Source: an uncultured Flavobacteriaceae bacterium
GTDB taxonomy: Bacteria > Bacteroidota > Bacteroidia > Flavobacteriales > Flavobacteriaceae
DNA: 64,000 nt
Direction of reading: 5' to 3'
NCBI GenBank assembly: GCA_947500585.1
Contig: CANMSN010000004.1
Span: 1 to 64,000, forward strand
The notes beneath the pieces are model-generated. The model ran no database searches. It worked only from the letters and a program-made list of their open reading frames with translations, and was not told where the DNA came from. Position numbers and translations under genes: made by a program. This document shows positions 62,432 through 64,000 of this stretch, in pieces (position 1 is the stretch's first letter; each line of letters begins with the position of its first letter).

Positions 62432-64000
62432 ATGGCGTCACTCAATCCGCTAAGTTCAAATTTAGACCTACGCAAGGCAAAACATCTACTCAGGCGGGCT
62501 ACTTTTAATTACACAAAAGAGCAGTTAGATACTTTTGTTGGTATGTCAGCTACAGATGCTGTTAACAGTTTAACAATAGATTCTGCAAACACTTTACCTG
62601 AACCGTACGATCCATTACCAACAGAATCACCTGATGGATTTTGGATATCTTCATCAGAACTTCCAAATACATTTGACGGTCAAAGTAGAAAACGAGCAAT
62701 AATTACTGCTTGGTGGTGGTATAATGCGATGCAACAAACCACTTTAAAGCATAAACTCGCTTTCTTTTTGCATACAAGTTTTCCAGTAGGTAAAGATGAT
62801 GGTGTTGGTTCAGCCACTTATTTTTATGATCACATAAATTTATTAGATTTTTATGCTTTTGGCAATCTCAAAACTATAGCTAAAAAACTCCCGTTAGATA
62901 ACGGTATGCTTGATTATTTGGATAATACACAAAACAATAAAAACAACCCTAATGACAACTATGCCCGTGAATATTTAGAACTTCATACTGTTTTAAAAGG
63001 TGCACAAATTGGACCAGAAAATTACACGAATTATACCGAAATAGATGTTCAACAAGCTGCTAGAGTGTTTTCTGGTTTTAAAAAACTTGCAGATCGAAGT
63101 ATTATTGATCCAGATACTAATATACCAATGGGGTATATTAATATTAATCAACATGACACAGATGATAAAACATTTAGTAGTGCATTCGGTAATCAAACTA
63201 TAATTGGTAGAGAGACTGAATTAGGAGCATTTGAAGAACTTGATGATTTTGTTGAAATGGTTTTTGCACAACCTGAAACAGCTAAAGCTTATTGCAGAAA
63301 ACTCTATCGCTATTTTGTAAAAAGTGAATGGAGTGAAGACGTTGAAACCGATATTATTGAACCTCTTGCTGAAATACTAATCGCTAATGATTATGAAATT
63401 TTACCAGTGGTAACTACTTTACTTTCTAGCAAACATTTTTATGATGCTGATGATGGCGACCCCACAGACAATATTATTGGAAGCATTATAAAAAGTCCAT
63501 TGCAATTACTATCGGAAATTAGTTCAATGTTTGAATTAGAGTATCCAGATCCAAGTACAAATGCATTATATTATTACAGTAATTTTTTCCAAAATTTTAT
63601 ACATAACAGATTTTTTCGAGCTGCTGGCATGGATTTATACAATCCAGATACTGTAGCTGGTTATCCTGCCTATTACCAAGAACCAAATTTTGATAGATAC
63701 TGGTTTTCGTCAAATACACTTATAGGTCGCTATAGACTCATTGAAAGCTTAGTTGAAGGTAAAAATACAATTAGCGGAGGTGACATTTACGCAAAAATAG
63801 ATACGGTTCTCTTTGTAAAGAATAAAATAGCAAATGCTTCGGACCCTAATTTACTGGTTTCTGAAATTGCCGATTTACTATATCCTGAAAGTATCGATAC
63901 AGATAGAATAAATTACTTTAAAAGCTTTTTAGTAGATGAAGGTTTTCCAGATTATTATTGGACGGGTGTTTGGTTACAATATATAAACGATAATGATGAT
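62432..64000 (+). CDS. DUF1800 family protein, 3' end outside window
   Basis: 523 residues are visible from the ATG at 62432 (MASLNPLSSNLDLRKAKHLL) and the frame is open to the edge. LRKAKHLLRRATFN, LKHKLAFFLHTSF, NDNYARELEL-like NYAREYLELHT and CRKLYRYFVKSEWSED follow the DUF1800 pattern. The family is usually paired with a DUF1501 gene just downstream. It lies 104 bp after the TonB receptor. Function unknown; redox or secretion roles have been suggested for relatives. No signal peptide is seen at this start. Confidence 0.85.
   Translation, partial: MASLNPLSSNLDLRKAKHLLRRATFNYTKEQLDTFVGMSATDAVNSLTIDSANTLPEPYDPLPTESPDGFWISSSELPNTFDGQSRKRAIITAWWWYNAMQQTTLKHKLAFFLHTSFPVGKDDGVGSATYFYDHINLLDFYAFGNLKTIAKKLPLDNGMLDYLDNTQNNKNNPNDNYAREYLELHTVLKGAQIGPENYTNYTEIDVQQAARVFSGFKKLADRSIIDPDTNIPMGYININQHDTDDKTFSSAFGNQTIIGRETELGAFEELDDFVEMVFAQPETAKAYCRKLYRYFVKSEWSEDVETDIIEPLAEILIANDYEILPVVTTLLSSKHFYDADDGDPTDNIIGSIIKSPLQLLSEISSMFELEYPDPSTNALYYYSNFFQNFIHNRFFRAAGMDLYNPDTVAGYPAYYQEPNFDRYWFSSNTLIGRYRLIESLVEGKNTISGGDIYAKIDTVLFVKNKIANASDPNLLVSEIADLLYPESIDTDRINYFKSFLVDEGFPDYYWTGVWLQYINDNDD

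Overview
The window is a piece of chromosome from a low-GC member of the Flavobacteriaceae (Bacteroidota). Four things point there. Promoters carry the Bacteroidota -7 motif TAnnTTTG, found 19 times at sensible positions. The gene content is typical of the group (DUF1599, BT_3928-type DoxX, DUF3810, DUF4293, OMPP1/FadL, a FecR / STN-TonB receptor cascade, a Rho with a long insertion). Lipoproteins with short lipoboxes are abundant. Nearly all genes are complete. The exceptions are an IS982-type transposase cut by the left edge, a DUF1800 gene cut by the right edge, and a duplicated gene tail near 34.3 kb.

Layout. 1-800: end of an IS982 element and tRNA-Arg(ACG) with a perfect palindromic terminator. 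0.88-5.13 kb: a sulfur/persulfide module (Crp/Fnr regulator, two half-size YeeE/YedE transporters, TauE/SafE exporter, metallo-beta-lactamase/rhodanese persulfide dioxygenase, HMA-like protein) with a perfect Crp/Fnr-type palindrome in front of the dioxygenase. 5.1-10.7 kb (minus): clpS, prmA, tpiA, a TlpA thioredoxin, an orphan OppB-like permease, a BT_3928/DoxX protein and DUF1599. 10.8-14 kb (plus): folP, a lipoprotein, the c-di-AMP cyclase cdaA and a DUF3667 protein. 14-22 kb: ABC exporter, truA, phosphoesterase, DUF4293, rho, rpsT with tRNA-Glu, proS. 22-32 kb: Gly/Trp-rich lipoprotein, OMPP1 porin, folE, cysS, yidD, pepD, DUF3810 protease, SpoU methylase. 32-35.3 kb: an accessory-looking patch with a GIY-YIG nuclease between inverted repeats, an M48 protease whose 3' end is duplicated downstream, and two orphan lipoproteins. 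35.5-53 kb: DEAD-box helicase with a structured leader, trmH, a sirtuin, a transglutaminase, a glycosyltransferase, purB, queE, a HerA-like ATPase, a YitT/cupin/hydrolase/rluF run, and a LytTR regulator. 53-55.3 kb: folD and ffh. 55.5-64 kb: an ECF sigma, S41 protease, FecR, STN/TonB receptor and DUF1800 run, divergent from a large repeat-built acidic lipoprotein.

How the parts work together. The left module looks like a regulated import, export and oxidation system for reduced sulfur. The right-hand cluster is a trans-envelope signalling system in which an outer-membrane receptor would signal through FecR to the ECF sigma factor. The rest is mostly core metabolism and RNA processing. Intergenic DNA holds several families of small dispersed repeats and 7-8 bp tandem repeats placed close to start or stop codons. 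No CRISPR array, prophage, rRNA operon or replication origin was seen. All calls come from reading the sequence; no database search was run.
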